Assembly (NCBI GenBank): GCA_964447155.1
Contig: CAYURM010000015.1
Location: 1 to 64,000 of the forward strand
Direction of reading: 5' to 3'
Length of the DNA stretch: 64,000 nt
Source of the DNA: SMBSF63 sp034003545
GTDB taxonomy: Bacteria; Chloroflexota; Anaerolineae; Anaerolineales; Anaerolineaceae
Positions within the stretch are counted from its first letter, which is position 1. Every line of letters begins with the position of its first letter. A model generated the notes under the pieces. That model was not told where the DNA came from. It was given only the letters and a program-made list of their open reading frames with translations, and searched no databases. Positions 16,073 to 24,484 of the stretch are shown here, one piece after another. The position numbers were made by a program, and so were the translations under genes.

Positions 16073-17503
16073 ATGAAGGTAAAAAGTTCTCTGTGGTATC
16101 GATGGGCGTTGGTCATGCCCCTGGTGATGATCCTCGCGCTGGGGCTGGTGATGCCCGTCCAGGCTGCGGTTTTTGGTGATGGCCCGGTGATTGGCCCGGA
16201 TGAAGTGATTGACGATGATGTTTTCCTGGAAGGCGATACTGTCCGCATGGAAGGTACGGTCAATGGCATTCTGGTGGTGATGGCCAATACAGCAACGATT
16301 AGCGGCACGGTCAATGGTGATGTGATCGCCTTTGGCAATCAGATCAAGATTACTGAAGATGCCGAGATCAATGGCAACGTGTTTGCCGGTGCGCAGACGA
16401 TCATCATGGATGGCCGGGTCAGCGGCAGCATCGCCGGCGGCAGCGCCTCAATGGTGTTGGGCGAAACAGCCAGCGCCGGACGGAATGTGTATTACGGGGG
16501 CTACGCAATCACTGCGGAAGAAGGTTCACAGGTAGACCGCGGTATGTATGTGGGCGGTTATCAGGCTGTGCTGGATGGTGATATTGCCCAGGATTTGAAC
16601 GTGGGTTCCGTTGCATTGGAATTGAATGGCAATGTGGGCGGCAATGTGGTCCTGGATGTGGAAGCCAACACGGGGCAGGATTTTTCCTCGTACTGGACTC
16701 CTCCCGGTGCGCCGGCGTCGATCATGCCGGGGCTGCGGATTGCAGACAGTGCTGAAATTGGCGGCTCACTGACTTACACCAGCCCTGCGCAGCAGGCTGA
16801 CACGATTGAAGCCCAGCCGGAGGGCGGCGTCTATTACCAGACTCCCGTCCCGAATGAAGTGGCCAAGCCGGAAGCTGGCCCAGGCAGGATGCGTTGGCAT
16901 GTGGGGGCATCGCCTGTCCTGCGCTGGATGTTCAAGGTTGTGCAGCGCCTGGTGACCTTGCTGGTGCTGGCCGGGTTGGCCCTGTGGCTGCTGCCGAAGC
17001 GGCTCAAGAACACGGCGGACAAGGCTGCTGAAAAAATGCTGCCCGCTGCGGGAGCTGGTTTCCTGGCGCTGCTGGCTGGTTATGTTGGCGCTTTCATTGC
17101 AGGTATCATCATCGTGGCGGTGGGTATCTTCTTCATGGTGATCAGTCTGGGCGCTTTGGGAAGTGTAGTATTCGGGATTGGTTTCTCCGGCCTGGCATTG
17201 GCCTTCGCCATTTTCCTGCTGCTGGTTAATTACGGCAGCAAGCTGGTGGTGGCTTACCTGATCGGCACCCGCCTGCTGGGACAAATTGCCCCGGATGGAA
17301 AGCATCAGCATGTGTGGGGTATGCTGCTGGGTGTATTGGTCTACGTGTTGCTGCGCAGCATCCCCTTCCTGGGCTGGCTGATTGGCCTGGTTGTTACGGT
17401 GATCGGCCTCGGCGCGATGTGGCTGCTCTTCCAGGATTGGCGCAATGGCCGCAAGCCTGCGGTTGAAGCAGTGGCGGTCGTGCTGCCGGAAGAAACTGTA
17501 TAA
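16073..17503 (+). CDS. Exported bactofilin-like repeat protein with membrane C-terminus
   Basis: The 476-residue protein has a signal peptide ending near MPVQAAVFG (about residue 30), then roughly 200 residues of short beta-helix repeats such as GTVNGILVV, GTVNGDVIAFG and AEINGNVFAGA. These resemble the polymer-forming (bactofilin/DUF342-like) right-handed beta-helix. About four or five hydrophobic segments follow from residue ~280 to ~455. Unlike true bactofilins it should lie outside the membrane or be anchored in it. The start at 16073 follows AAGGAG and gives a clean signal peptide; upstream in-frame codons are not plausible. Function is unknown, perhaps envelope structure. Confidence 0.75.
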   Translation: MKVKSSLWYRWALVMPLVMILALGLVMPVQAAVFGDGPVIGPDEVIDDDVFLEGDTVRMEGTVNGILVVMANTATISGTVNGDVIAFGNQIKITEDAEINGNVFAGAQTIIMDGRVSGSIAGGSASMVLGETASAGRNVYYGGYAITAEEGSQVDRGMYVGGYQAVLDGDIAQDLNVGSVALELNGNVGGNVVLDVEANTGQDFSSYWTPPGAPASIMPGLRIADSAEIGGSLTYTSPAQQADTIEAQPEGGVYYQTPVPNEVAKPEAGPGRMRWHVGASPVLRWMFKVVQRLVTLLVLAGLALWLLPKRLKNTADKAAEKMLPAAGAGFLALLAGYVGAFIAGIIIVAVGIFFMVISLGALGSVVFGIGFSGLALAFAIFLLLVNYGSKLVVAYLIGTRLLGQIAPDGKHQHVWGMLLGVLVYVLLRSIPFLGWLIGLVVTVIGLGAMWLLFQDWRNGRKPAVEAVAVVLPEETV

Positions 17504-17521
17504 GACGAAGTTTGCTGAACC

Positions 17522-17556
17522 AACATCCCCTCGAGTTTCGAGGGGATGTTTTTTTT
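17522..17556 (+). terminator. Rho-independent terminator between convergent genes
   Basis: AACATCCCCTCGA pairs with TCGAGGGGATGTT, followed by six or more T residues that run into the end of the convergent minus-strand gene. Confidence 0.9.
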
Positions 17557-18841
17557 ACATTTTCCAGCCAATCAGGGGCACCAGCATTTCGGTGGGGCTG
17601 ATGCCGCCGTGGCGGCCGAGGAGGGGATTCTTTTCGGCAGACCACCACCAGTACGCGCCATTCTGGGGAATGGCGATCCAGTTGCCGAGGCGTTCGGGCG
17701 TGCGCGGGTCAAGGCCATTGCTGCCCAGGAATCCGGCCTGCAGGGCCTGCTGTGAGGGGATGAATTTGAACTGCCCCGGCCATTGCTGTTCCACATAGGC
17801 TATCATTTTTTCTTCGCAGCCAGGCTTGACGAAGAGGTAAGGCAGCCTGTTTTCGCAGGTAGGTTTGATGGTCAGATACGACAATAATTCAGGGTGATTG
17901 ACCAATTCGTAGTGCGGATTGAGCGGGGTGGGCAGGTGGCCGTGGTCGGCTGTGAGCAGCACCAGGGTGTCTTCGCTGGTCTTGGCGCGCAGTGTTTTCA
18001 GGAAATCCGCCAGCGAGCGGCTAAAGTTAATGAACTCTTGTGCTGAACGGGGGTCATCGGATCCATAGACATGGCCGAGTTCGTCAATGATGCTCCAGTA
18101 GATGTAGAGATAGCGGTTCTGGTCGGTTGGCTGCGCCAGAATGTGCTGCACGTTATACCATTGGTCTTCCAGGGTGCGGCAGGGGACGACGTTCACGTCT
18201 TTCATGTGCATGCGGGACAGGCCGGAATTGGCGATGGCGCGATGCATCAGGGCATAAGGCTGGATGTTGTGCTGCTGCATGTGCGGCCCCAGGGTGGGCA
18301 CGGTCAGGAAGCTTTCCGCTTCAAAACCGGCACGGCTCATGCCGCCGAAATCTCCGTGATAGGCAATGGGGGTATGCAGGATCATATTTGCCACCATGCC
18401 GTATTCCTTGAGCCAGATCTCATAGCCAAGGATGCCGTGTTCGGCGGCGGCGGCGCCTGTCCATAAGGTGGTCAGGGCGGTAGCAGTTGTGCTGGGGATA
18501 ACGCTGGTCAGCGGGGCGAGGTCGGCCTGCACGAGCATGTCGTCCCAAATAGCGGCCAGGGCGGGGTTGTTCTGGCGCTGGTCTTCAAACCAGTTCAATC
18601 CCAGGCCGTCAACGAGGATCAGGATCACGTTTTTGTATTGGCTGCCCAGGCTGTTGTGCAGCTTATCTTTCAGCGGGACGGCCCCAAACGGCGGGGCGCC
18701 CAGCCATTGGCAGATGCTGGATGGCAGGTTGGCAAGGGAATAGCCGTGATAGTGGGGATGGATGGCATCTTTGCCGAGGTCAAGATGGGGGATGTGATGA
18801 TTAAGGATCTCTGGCAGAATTTCGGGAATCAGGTTTTTCAT
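17555..18841 (-). CDS. Alkaline-phosphatase superfamily protein (phosphodiesterase/pyrophosphatase-like)
   Basis: The 428-residue protein carries the superfamily metal motifs: ILILVDGLGLNWFED near residue 77 (metal-binding Asp), SVIPSTTATALTTLWTGA near 113 with the nucleophilic Thr, and LLTADHGH near 298 (Asp-His pair). This pattern is that of type I phosphodiesterase/nucleotide pyrophosphatase enzymes. No signal peptide is evident, so it is probably cytosolic. It is the last gene of a minus-strand group, 21 bases after tatC, so the three genes may be cotranscribed, though no functional link to Tat export is obvious. The substrate is unknown. Confidence 0.85.
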   Translation of the reverse strand: MKNLIPEILPEILNHHIPHLDLGKDAIHPHYHGYSLANLPSSICQWLGAPPFGAVPLKDKLHNSLGSQYKNVILILVDGLGLNWFEDQRQNNPALAAIWDDMLVQADLAPLTSVIPSTTATALTTLWTGAAAAEHGILGYEIWLKEYGMVANMILHTPIAYHGDFGGMSRAGFEAESFLTVPTLGPHMQQHNIQPYALMHRAIANSGLSRMHMKDVNVVPCRTLEDQWYNVQHILAQPTDQNRYLYIYWSIIDELGHVYGSDDPRSAQEFINFSRSLADFLKTLRAKTSEDTLVLLTADHGHLPTPLNPHYELVNHPELLSYLTIKPTCENRLPYLFVKPGCEEKMIAYVEQQWPGQFKFIPSQQALQAGFLGSNGLDPRTPERLGNWIAIPQNGAYWWWSAEKNPLLGRHGGISPTEMLVPLIGWKM

Positions 18842-18862
18842 CGGGTCTCCATAGAGGGTAAC

Positions 18863-19621
18863 TTAAACGGCCAGGGCTGCGAGGACAATGCTCAGCAGAT
18901 ACAGACCGATCAGCGGGGCCATGAGCAGGATCATGTTGACCGGGTCGATGGTCGGGCTGATCACGGCGGCCAGCACAGCACTGGCGATGATCGCAATACG
19001 CCAGTGTTTGAGCATCTGGCGGGCGGTAATCAGCTTGAGCTTGGCGAGGATGAACATCACCAGGGGGATTTCGAAGCATACCCCCATCCAGAAGATAATA
19101 TTGAGGATGAAGGACATGTAGTTGGAGAGACGCGGCACGGTTTCAACGCCCATAAAAGAAACCAGGAAAGGCACTGCCGCTGGCAGCATGACAAAATAGG
19201 CAAACAACACGCCGCCGGCGAAGAGAATCGTGGCAAAGGGGATCGAAAGAAAGATCCAGCGGCGCTCATTTTTCTTTAGTCCAGGGCTGACAAAGGCCAT
19301 CACCTGATAGAGGGTAAAGGGCAGGGCCAGGATGAAGCCGGCCAGCACGGAGATGCGCATGAAGACGGCTACGTTTTCGGTGACTTCGATGGATTGCAGG
19401 TTTTCCAGACCGCCGATGGGAATGGCAAGCAGGACCATTAACTGGTTGGCGGCGATCAGGCTGACCAGGGTGGTAACGATCAGCCCGATCAGGATTTTTA
19501 CCAGCCGTCCGCGCAGTTCCTCCAGATGGCTCCAGATGGACATTTCTGTATCGGGAGGTTTTGACGTTTTTTTTTCTTTCGCGGGCGGGCCAGCCTGCGC
19601 AGTTGGTTTTTGTTTCGGCAT
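18863..19621 (-). CDS. tatC: Sec-independent protein translocase TatC
   Basis: TatC is the receptor of the twin-arginine export system, binding folded precursor proteins at the membrane. The 252-residue protein has a 25-30 residue charged cytoplasmic start, the SIWSHLEELRGRL motif of the first cytoplasmic segment, and six membrane helices. The VSPGLKKNERRW loop and a FxxGVCFEIPLV-like stretch with the conserved Glu (here GVCFEIPLVMF) are both present. tatA lies 220 bases upstream on the same strand, with a small hairpin between them. Confidence 0.96.
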   Translation of the reverse strand: MPKQKPTAQAGPPAKEKKTSKPPDTEMSIWSHLEELRGRLVKILIGLIVTTLVSLIAANQLMVLLAIPIGGLENLQSIEVTENVAVFMRISVLAGFILALPFTLYQVMAFVSPGLKKNERRWIFLSIPFATILFAGGVLFAYFVMLPAAVPFLVSFMGVETVPRLSNYMSFILNIIFWMGVCFEIPLVMFILAKLKLITARQMLKHWRIAIIASAVLAAVISPTIDPVNMILLMAPLIGLYLLSIVLAALAV

Positions 19622-19792
19622 GCTTGTTCCTGATTATGGGTGTGTCCAGCGCTTCTTCGAAAGGTATTGCCGTAAGAAAAGCGCACCGGGCGCCGTGAGG
19701 AATTCATACGTCAAAATGTGCGGCTGTTGCCATACCGCTAAAATTGTCTGGCTTGCTGTACAATTCCCGCAGCTCAGGTCCTTTCGCAAACA

Positions 19793-19813
19793 GCCGGAGA
19801 GGAACCCTCCGGC
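19793..19813 (-). terminator. Small hairpin between tatA and tatC
   Basis: GCCGGAG/CTCCGGC, a 7-bp stem with no long T run on the minus strand. It may attenuate tatC relative to tatA, whose product is needed in excess. Confidence 0.35.
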
Positions 19814-19841
19814 CAGGAATGCAAAGGATCAACGGCAGGGG

Positions 19842-20012
19842 TTATTTTTCTTCGGGTTTTTCTTCTTCGAGATCGCCTTTTAATCCTTTGCGGAAGGCGT
19901 TGATGCCGCTGCCCAGTTCACCGGCTATTTTGGTAATGCGGCCAACGCCGAACACCAGCAGCACGATGAGAGCAACGATTAATAATTCGGGTAAACCGAT
20001 ACTTGAAAGCAT
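19842..20012 (-). CDS. tatA: Sec-independent protein translocase TatA
   Basis: The 56-residue protein has the TatA layout: a membrane helix (LPELLIVALIVLLVFG, residues 7-22), a hinge, an amphipathic helix (RITKIAGELGSGINAFRKG) and an acidic tail. TatA oligomers form the variable-size translocation site with TatC. The start at 20012 follows GGAGTTAAC; a GTG 39 bases upstream would add a charged extension untypical of the family. A TATAAT on the minus strand at 20081-20086 may be the -10 element. Confidence 0.93.
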   Translation of the reverse strand: MLSSIGLPELLIVALIVLLVFGVGRITKIAGELGSGINAFRKGLKGDLEEEKPEEK

Positions 20013-20292
20013 GTTAACTCCTTTTTCTTCATCCTGTTTCACGGCACTCACAGCGCCGTCAGAATGTATTTTCTGTCTTCATTATACTGTTTATTCGATG
20101 TCTTCAGTATGAAGATGCTTACCAGAGATGTTATGTGCATGGCTTTGTTTTGGCCTTTATGAGCCTGTTATGAGACCGGTATCTGCTAAACTTAAAAGGT
20201 TGCCGCTTGTTGCGAGAAGCGCCTTTTTTGAGGATTGTTTCTTGCAGCCTGCCAAACATTGGCTGTCATGCAGTTTTCTCTGAAGGATTAAA

Positions 20293-20301
20293 TGCTACAA
20301 T
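20293..20301 (+). promoter_or_regulatory. Possible extended -10 promoter for the HD-GYP gene
   Basis: TGCTACAAT matches TGnTACAAT about 115 bases before the likely start. The rest of 20052-20333 holds the minus-strand -10 of tatA and a weak hairpin at 20194-20228 ending in six T residues; nothing coding was seen. Confidence 0.35.
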
Positions 20302-20417
20302 ATTAATGTTCTATTAATCATTGAACGCACCCCGTGAACAAGCGTGAACCCTTTTGGGATGTGCTTTTTATTATGGTCTGGCAGTTTTACTGTCTGAGGG
20401 AGCAGGGGTTTTTCTAT

Positions 20418-23129
20418 ATGAACGCAAAAATTTTAATCGTAGATGATTCTGCAACCGCACGGGAAACATTGGGAGCGCTGCTCTATTCTCCGGATTATGA
20501 TCTGTATTTTGCCAGCAATGGCCTGGAAGCGTTGGAAAAAGCTGGCCAGGTCATCCCTGATTTGATCTTGCTGGATGTGATGATGCCGGATATGAATGGC
20601 TATGAGGTTTGCGAAAATCTGCGTCAGGATGTCATGCTGGCTGAGGTACCGATTATTATGGTTACCGCCCTGGATGACCGAAAATCCCGTCTGCAGGGCA
20701 TCCGTGCAGGGGCGGACGATTTTATTTCCAAACCGTTTGATACCGCTGAACTGGGGGCAAGGGTTCAAATGATCGTGCGATTGAACCGCTATCGCCGCCT
20801 GCATGCGGAACGCCGGCGCTTTGAACAGATCATCCAGTTTTCGCCGGACGGGATCGTGATTGTTGATCAGGATGGGATGATCCAACTTACGAACCAGACT
20901 TTTTTGAATTTTTTACGTGCAGCTCCAGAGTCAGAGGTTGTGGGGCAGCCATTGGCGAAATTTCTGGGCGGCGATTCGCCCGCCATTTTTTCGAAAGTCG
21001 TTCAGAAAGTTGTTTCTGGAGATGGGCAGAGCATGCAGATGGAAGCGGTGTTGGATGCTCTCGGTGAGACGTCACTGGCTGTTGAACTGGCGATGGGGCG
21101 CTTTGAATGGGGGGACCGCCGTATGGTACAGGTTGTGATCCATGACCTTACCCAACGCCACCAGGCAGAGGCGGCCAAACGGGAAAGCGAACAGCGTTAT
21201 CGCAAGATGATGCAAATGGCAAATGACGCTATTTTTGTGTCGGACGTGGACACTTTCCAGCTTGTGGATGTGAATGAGAAAGCGCAGAGTCTGGTGGGTA
21301 TGGAACGCGAGGCTTTGCTTTCCATGAAAATTTTTGATCTGTACCCTGCTGAAATTCAGGAAAAATGCAAGGCTTTTTATGCAAAATCTGCTAAAGAGAG
21401 GTCTGATTCTGCTGAAGTTTGTCAGATCGTGGATAGCACTGGCAGCCGGATTGATGTAGAAATTACCAACAGCAGCATTGAATTGGGCAGCAAGACGCTC
21501 TTGATGGGAATTTTCCGCGATATTACCGAACGCCGCAAACAGGAACGTGTGCGCGAAGCATTGTTGACCATTTCGGTTGAGCTGCGCAAGGCAGAGACGT
21601 ATGCCGAAGCGCTGTCCGTGATGCTGGAACAATTGCGGGTCATTTTGAATGCAGACAAGTCGGTGGTTGCGCGCCGCGCTGGAAAATTTGTGGAGTTATA
21701 CTCGTCCGATGAGGACGAGATGCAATTGCATGAAGCCGTGTGGAAACCAGGGAATGGTAAAACGCACTGGACAGAATGGCAGCCATTTTCTTTGTATAAT
21801 ACGCCGGGGGAACGCCCGCAGTTGCCCTGGCTGGATAACATTCCGCCAGCGGTTGCCTTGTTGGAAGCGCCTTTATTTACCCATGATAAAGTGATCGGTT
21901 CATTATGGGTAAGCCGCAGATCGGCCTGGGAGGATACGGACGGGCAGATTCTGGCGAGTATTGCTGATCTGGCAGCGAATGCCATTCAACGGATGGATTT
22001 CCTGAACGAATTGGAACGGCGGCTGGCGTATTTGCAGACGTTGTTTACCCTGGATCGCGCGATTGCCGGCAGGCTGGAACTGGATGTGATTTTTGAAGTT
22101 TTGTTACAGCTGGTGCAAGACCAGCTGCATGTGAGCGCTGCAGATGTACTTTTTTACGATGAAGCGGAACAGTCGCTGACCTTTGTCAGCGGAACGGGAT
22201 TCCGCGTCCATACCTGTAACCAGAAGTATCCCTGGAAAAACCTGAAGTTTTCAGGACAGGTGGTCGCCACACACCAGCCAGTGAAAATTCTGGATATGCG
22301 GGCAGAAATCGGCAAGTTGACGGATTCCCTCTCGCCTGAAATTCTGCTGGATCAGGAAGATTTCAAGACATTTTACGGGATCCCTTTAAAGGCTAAGGGA
22401 CAATTGTTGGGTGTGCTAGAAATTTTTCATCGGGAGAGGGTTGAATATGACGATACTGCGATGGATTTCTTGCTGGCGCTCGCCGACCAGACTGCAATTG
22501 CGATTTCGCAGGCGAAGTTGTTCGATGAGATGCAAAAGGCCAATCGGGCGCTCACCGTGGCCTATGATGAAACCATTGAAGGCTGGGCGCTGGCCCTGGA
22601 GATGCGCGATAATGAAACCCAGGGACACAGTTGGCGGGTGACGGAACTGGTGGTGGAGCTGGGCAGGCAAATGGGTGTTTCCGGCGCAGACCTGGATCGT
22701 TTGCGGCGCGGTGCTATTTTGCATGATATTGGCAAGATGGGCGTCCCGGACAGCATCCTGCACAAACCTGGCAAACTTACCCCGGATGAATGGGAAATTA
22801 TGAAAAAGCATCCGGTATACGGATACCAGATGCTTTCGAACATTGATTTTTTGCGGGATTCACTGGATATTCCACTGTATCACCATGAGCGCTGGGATGG
22901 TACGGGCTATCCAGAGGGGTTGAAAGGCGAGGAAATCCCTCTTCCGGCACGAATTTTTGCGATCATTGATGTATGGGATGCGGTCACCAATGACCGTCCA
23001 TACCATGCCGCCTGGAGTCATGAAGAGGCACTGGCCCATGTTTATGAGCAGGATGGTAAACATTTTGACCCGCAAGTGGTGAAAAGTTTTCTGGCTATTC
23101 TCAATTTGGGGGAGACGGCAGGGAAATGA
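20418..23129 (+). CDS. Response regulator with PAS, GAF and HD-GYP domains (c-di-GMP phosphodiesterase)
   Basis: The roughly 903-residue protein starts with a receiver domain (ILIVDDSATARETLG; phosphoacceptor D53 in LLDVMMPD). Two PAS domains follow (about residues 135-370), then two GAF-like regions (about 380-700), and a C-terminal HD-GYP domain. The HD pair is H769-D770 in AILHDIGKMGVPDS, with the later HHERWDGTGYP motif (GYP near 830). Such enzymes hydrolyse cyclic di-GMP to pGpG or GMP under control of phosphorylation and ligand sensing. The start at 20418 begins exactly at the receiver domain; an in-frame codon at 20334 would add 28 residues. No partner histidine kinase is nearby. A terminator-like hairpin follows at 23187. 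Confidence 0.93.
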   Translation: MNAKILIVDDSATARETLGALLYSPDYDLYFASNGLEALEKAGQVIPDLILLDVMMPDMNGYEVCENLRQDVMLAEVPIIMVTALDDRKSRLQGIRAGADDFISKPFDTAELGARVQMIVRLNRYRRLHAERRRFEQIIQFSPDGIVIVDQDGMIQLTNQTFLNFLRAAPESEVVGQPLAKFLGGDSPAIFSKVVQKVVSGDGQSMQMEAVLDALGETSLAVELAMGRFEWGDRRMVQVVIHDLTQRHQAEAAKRESEQRYRKMMQMANDAIFVSDVDTFQLVDVNEKAQSLVGMEREALLSMKIFDLYPAEIQEKCKAFYAKSAKERSDSAEVCQIVDSTGSRIDVEITNSSIELGSKTLLMGIFRDITERRKQERVREALLTISVELRKAETYAEALSVMLEQLRVILNADKSVVARRAGKFVELYSSDEDEMQLHEAVWKPGNGKTHWTEWQPFSLYNTPGERPQLPWLDNIPPAVALLEAPLFTHDKVIGSLWVSRRSAWEDTDGQILASIADLAANAIQRMDFLNELERRLAYLQTLFTLDRAIAGRLELDVIFEVLLQLVQDQLHVSAADVLFYDEAEQSLTFVSGTGFRVHTCNQKYPWKNLKFSGQVVATHQPVKILDMRAEIGKLTDSLSPEILLDQEDFKTFYGIPLKAKGQLLGVLEIFHRERVEYDDTAMDFLLALADQTAIAISQAKLFDEMQKANRALTVAYDETIEGWALALEMRDNETQGHSWRVTELVVELGRQMGVSGADLDRLRRGAILHDIGKMGVPDSILHKPGKLTPDEWEIMKKHPVYGYQMLSNIDFLRDSLDIPLYHHERWDGTGYPEGLKGEEIPLPARIFAIIDVWDAVTNDRPYHAAWSHEEALAHVYEQDGKHFDPQVVKSFLAILNLGETAGK

Positions 23130-23186
23130 ATGCCTGGAATTAACCAGCAGCGCGTAGTTTGATGCGTTGTGCGAGAATGAGAGGGT

Positions 23187-23226
23187 GCGCCCAATCTTTT
23201 TAAGAGGATTGGGCGCCGTCCTTTTC
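23187..23226 (+). terminator. Terminator after the HD-GYP gene
   Basis: GCGCCCAATC (23187-23196) pairs with GATTGGGCGC (23206-23215), followed by a pyrimidine-rich CGTCCTTTTC stretch. Confidence 0.7.
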
Positions 23227-23291
23227 TCCTCCTTTTTTTGATGGTTGTGACTCTGGAATTATATAGGCAGAAATCCTTTTCTTAAAATTTG

Positions 23292-23344
23292 TTGACTTCC
23301 AAAACGTTTTGGTGTATGATATTAATGTATCCAAAACGTTTTGG
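23292..23344 (+). promoter_or_regulatory. LacI promoter with two identical operators
   Basis: TTGACT (23292-23297) and TATGAT (23315-23320) form a promoter with 17-bp spacing. One palindrome CCAAAACGTTTTGG fills the spacer (23299-23312), and an identical one lies downstream (23331-23344). Their centres are 32 bp apart, about three helical turns. The palindrome has the A/T-rich arms and central CG typical of LacI-family operators, so autoregulation is expected. Confidence 0.85.
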
Positions 23345-23371
23345 TTTCATTGTGATCCTAAGGATAAATCA

Positions 23372-24406
23372 ATGGCTATGGTGACGCTTAAAGATATTGC
23401 GAAAGCAACGGGGAAATCGATAACTACTGTTTCGCGCGCCTTGAATGATTATGATGATGTCAGTGCGGCGACAAAAGTACTTGTGCGGCGGGTGGCCGCA
23501 GACCTGGGGTACGTTCCGAATATTGTTGCCCAAAGATTACAAAAACAGCATACGGACACGATCGGCTTGATCCTTCCCACTTTTGGACCGCGTTTTTCTG
23601 ACCCTTTTTTCAGTGAGTTGCTGGCCGGGGTGGGGAACCGCGCGGCAGACCTGGGATATGATCTGCTTGTGGCAACACGTGCGCCGGGGGAAGAGGAAAC
23701 CAAAGCGTATTGCTCAATGGTGCAGGGCGGCCAGGTGGATGGTTTTGTGCTGGTGCGCACCCGCCGTAAAGATGCCCGCATAGAATGCTTGAAAAATGCC
23801 AATTACCCGTTTGTGGCTTTTGGGCGTGCAGAAGCAGGCTATGATTTCCCTTACGTGGACGAAGATGGGGTGTATGCCATGCAGCTGGTGGTCAAGCATT
23901 TGGTTGCTTTGGGACACCGGCGGATCGCCTGCATTGCCCCGCCGCCGGAGCTGATGTTTGCTGCGTATCGCAAGCAGGGCTTCCTGGAAGAAATGAAAAA
24001 GGCAAACATTGAAATGGATGCGGCTCTTTTCCGCGTGGGGGATTTGACCCAACGGGATGGCTATGAACAGGCCAGTGCACTTATGGATTTGCCTGATCCG
24101 CCAACAGCGATTGTGTCTTGCAATGACTTGATGGCTTTTGGGGCGATGAGTGCTGCGCAGGATCGCGGACTTGTCGTTGGAAAAGATATTTCCATTACCG
24201 GGTTTGACGATATTCCTATGGCAGAACATTCCCATCCTTCATTAACGACAGTGCATCAACCGATTTATCAAATTGGCAGCATGGTTTGTGAGATGCTTAT
24301 TCAACTGATTCGGGGAGAAGAGCTTAAAGAGAAACATATTCTTCTCAAACCAGCGTTAATTGCGCGGCAATCCAGTGGAGTGCTGACGAATGAAAACAGG
24401 AGGTGA
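23372..24406 (+). CDS. LacI-family transcriptional regulator (locus 1)
   Basis: The 344-residue repressor has the N-terminal LacI helix-turn-helix and hinge (VTLKDIAKATGKSITTVSRA, residues 4-23) followed by a periplasmic-binding-like effector domain. The C-terminal signature includes ITGFDDIPMAEHSHPSLTT. The start at 23372 begins the DNA-binding domain; an upstream in-frame codon would lie in the operator region. Two identical palindromic operators overlap its own promoter. A CUT1 sugar ABC importer, a glycosyltransferase and a GH13_18 phosphorylase follow on the same strand, and no second copy of the operator was seen before them. The promoter probably drives the whole set. The effector sugar is unknown. 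Confidence 0.93.
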   Translation: MAMVTLKDIAKATGKSITTVSRALNDYDDVSAATKVLVRRVAADLGYVPNIVAQRLQKQHTDTIGLILPTFGPRFSDPFFSELLAGVGNRAADLGYDLLVATRAPGEEETKAYCSMVQGGQVDGFVLVRTRRKDARIECLKNANYPFVAFGRAEAGYDFPYVDEDGVYAMQLVVKHLVALGHRRIACIAPPPELMFAAYRKQGFLEEMKKANIEMDAALFRVGDLTQRDGYEQASALMDLPDPPTAIVSCNDLMAFGAMSAAQDRGLVVGKDISITGFDDIPMAEHSHPSLTTVHQPIYQIGSMVCEMLIQLIRGEELKEKHILLKPALIARQSSGVLTNENRR

Positions 24407-24484
24407 ACGATTCGTTAAATAAACCCCAACAATTTTACGAGTTTGATGTTTCTATTTACCAATATTTTGAAAGGAAGGAGAATC

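Noticed and set aside
20194..20228. Hairpin with T tract as a small RNA terminator
   Set aside because: The stem is interrupted by a bulge and no upstream transcript boundary could be inferred.
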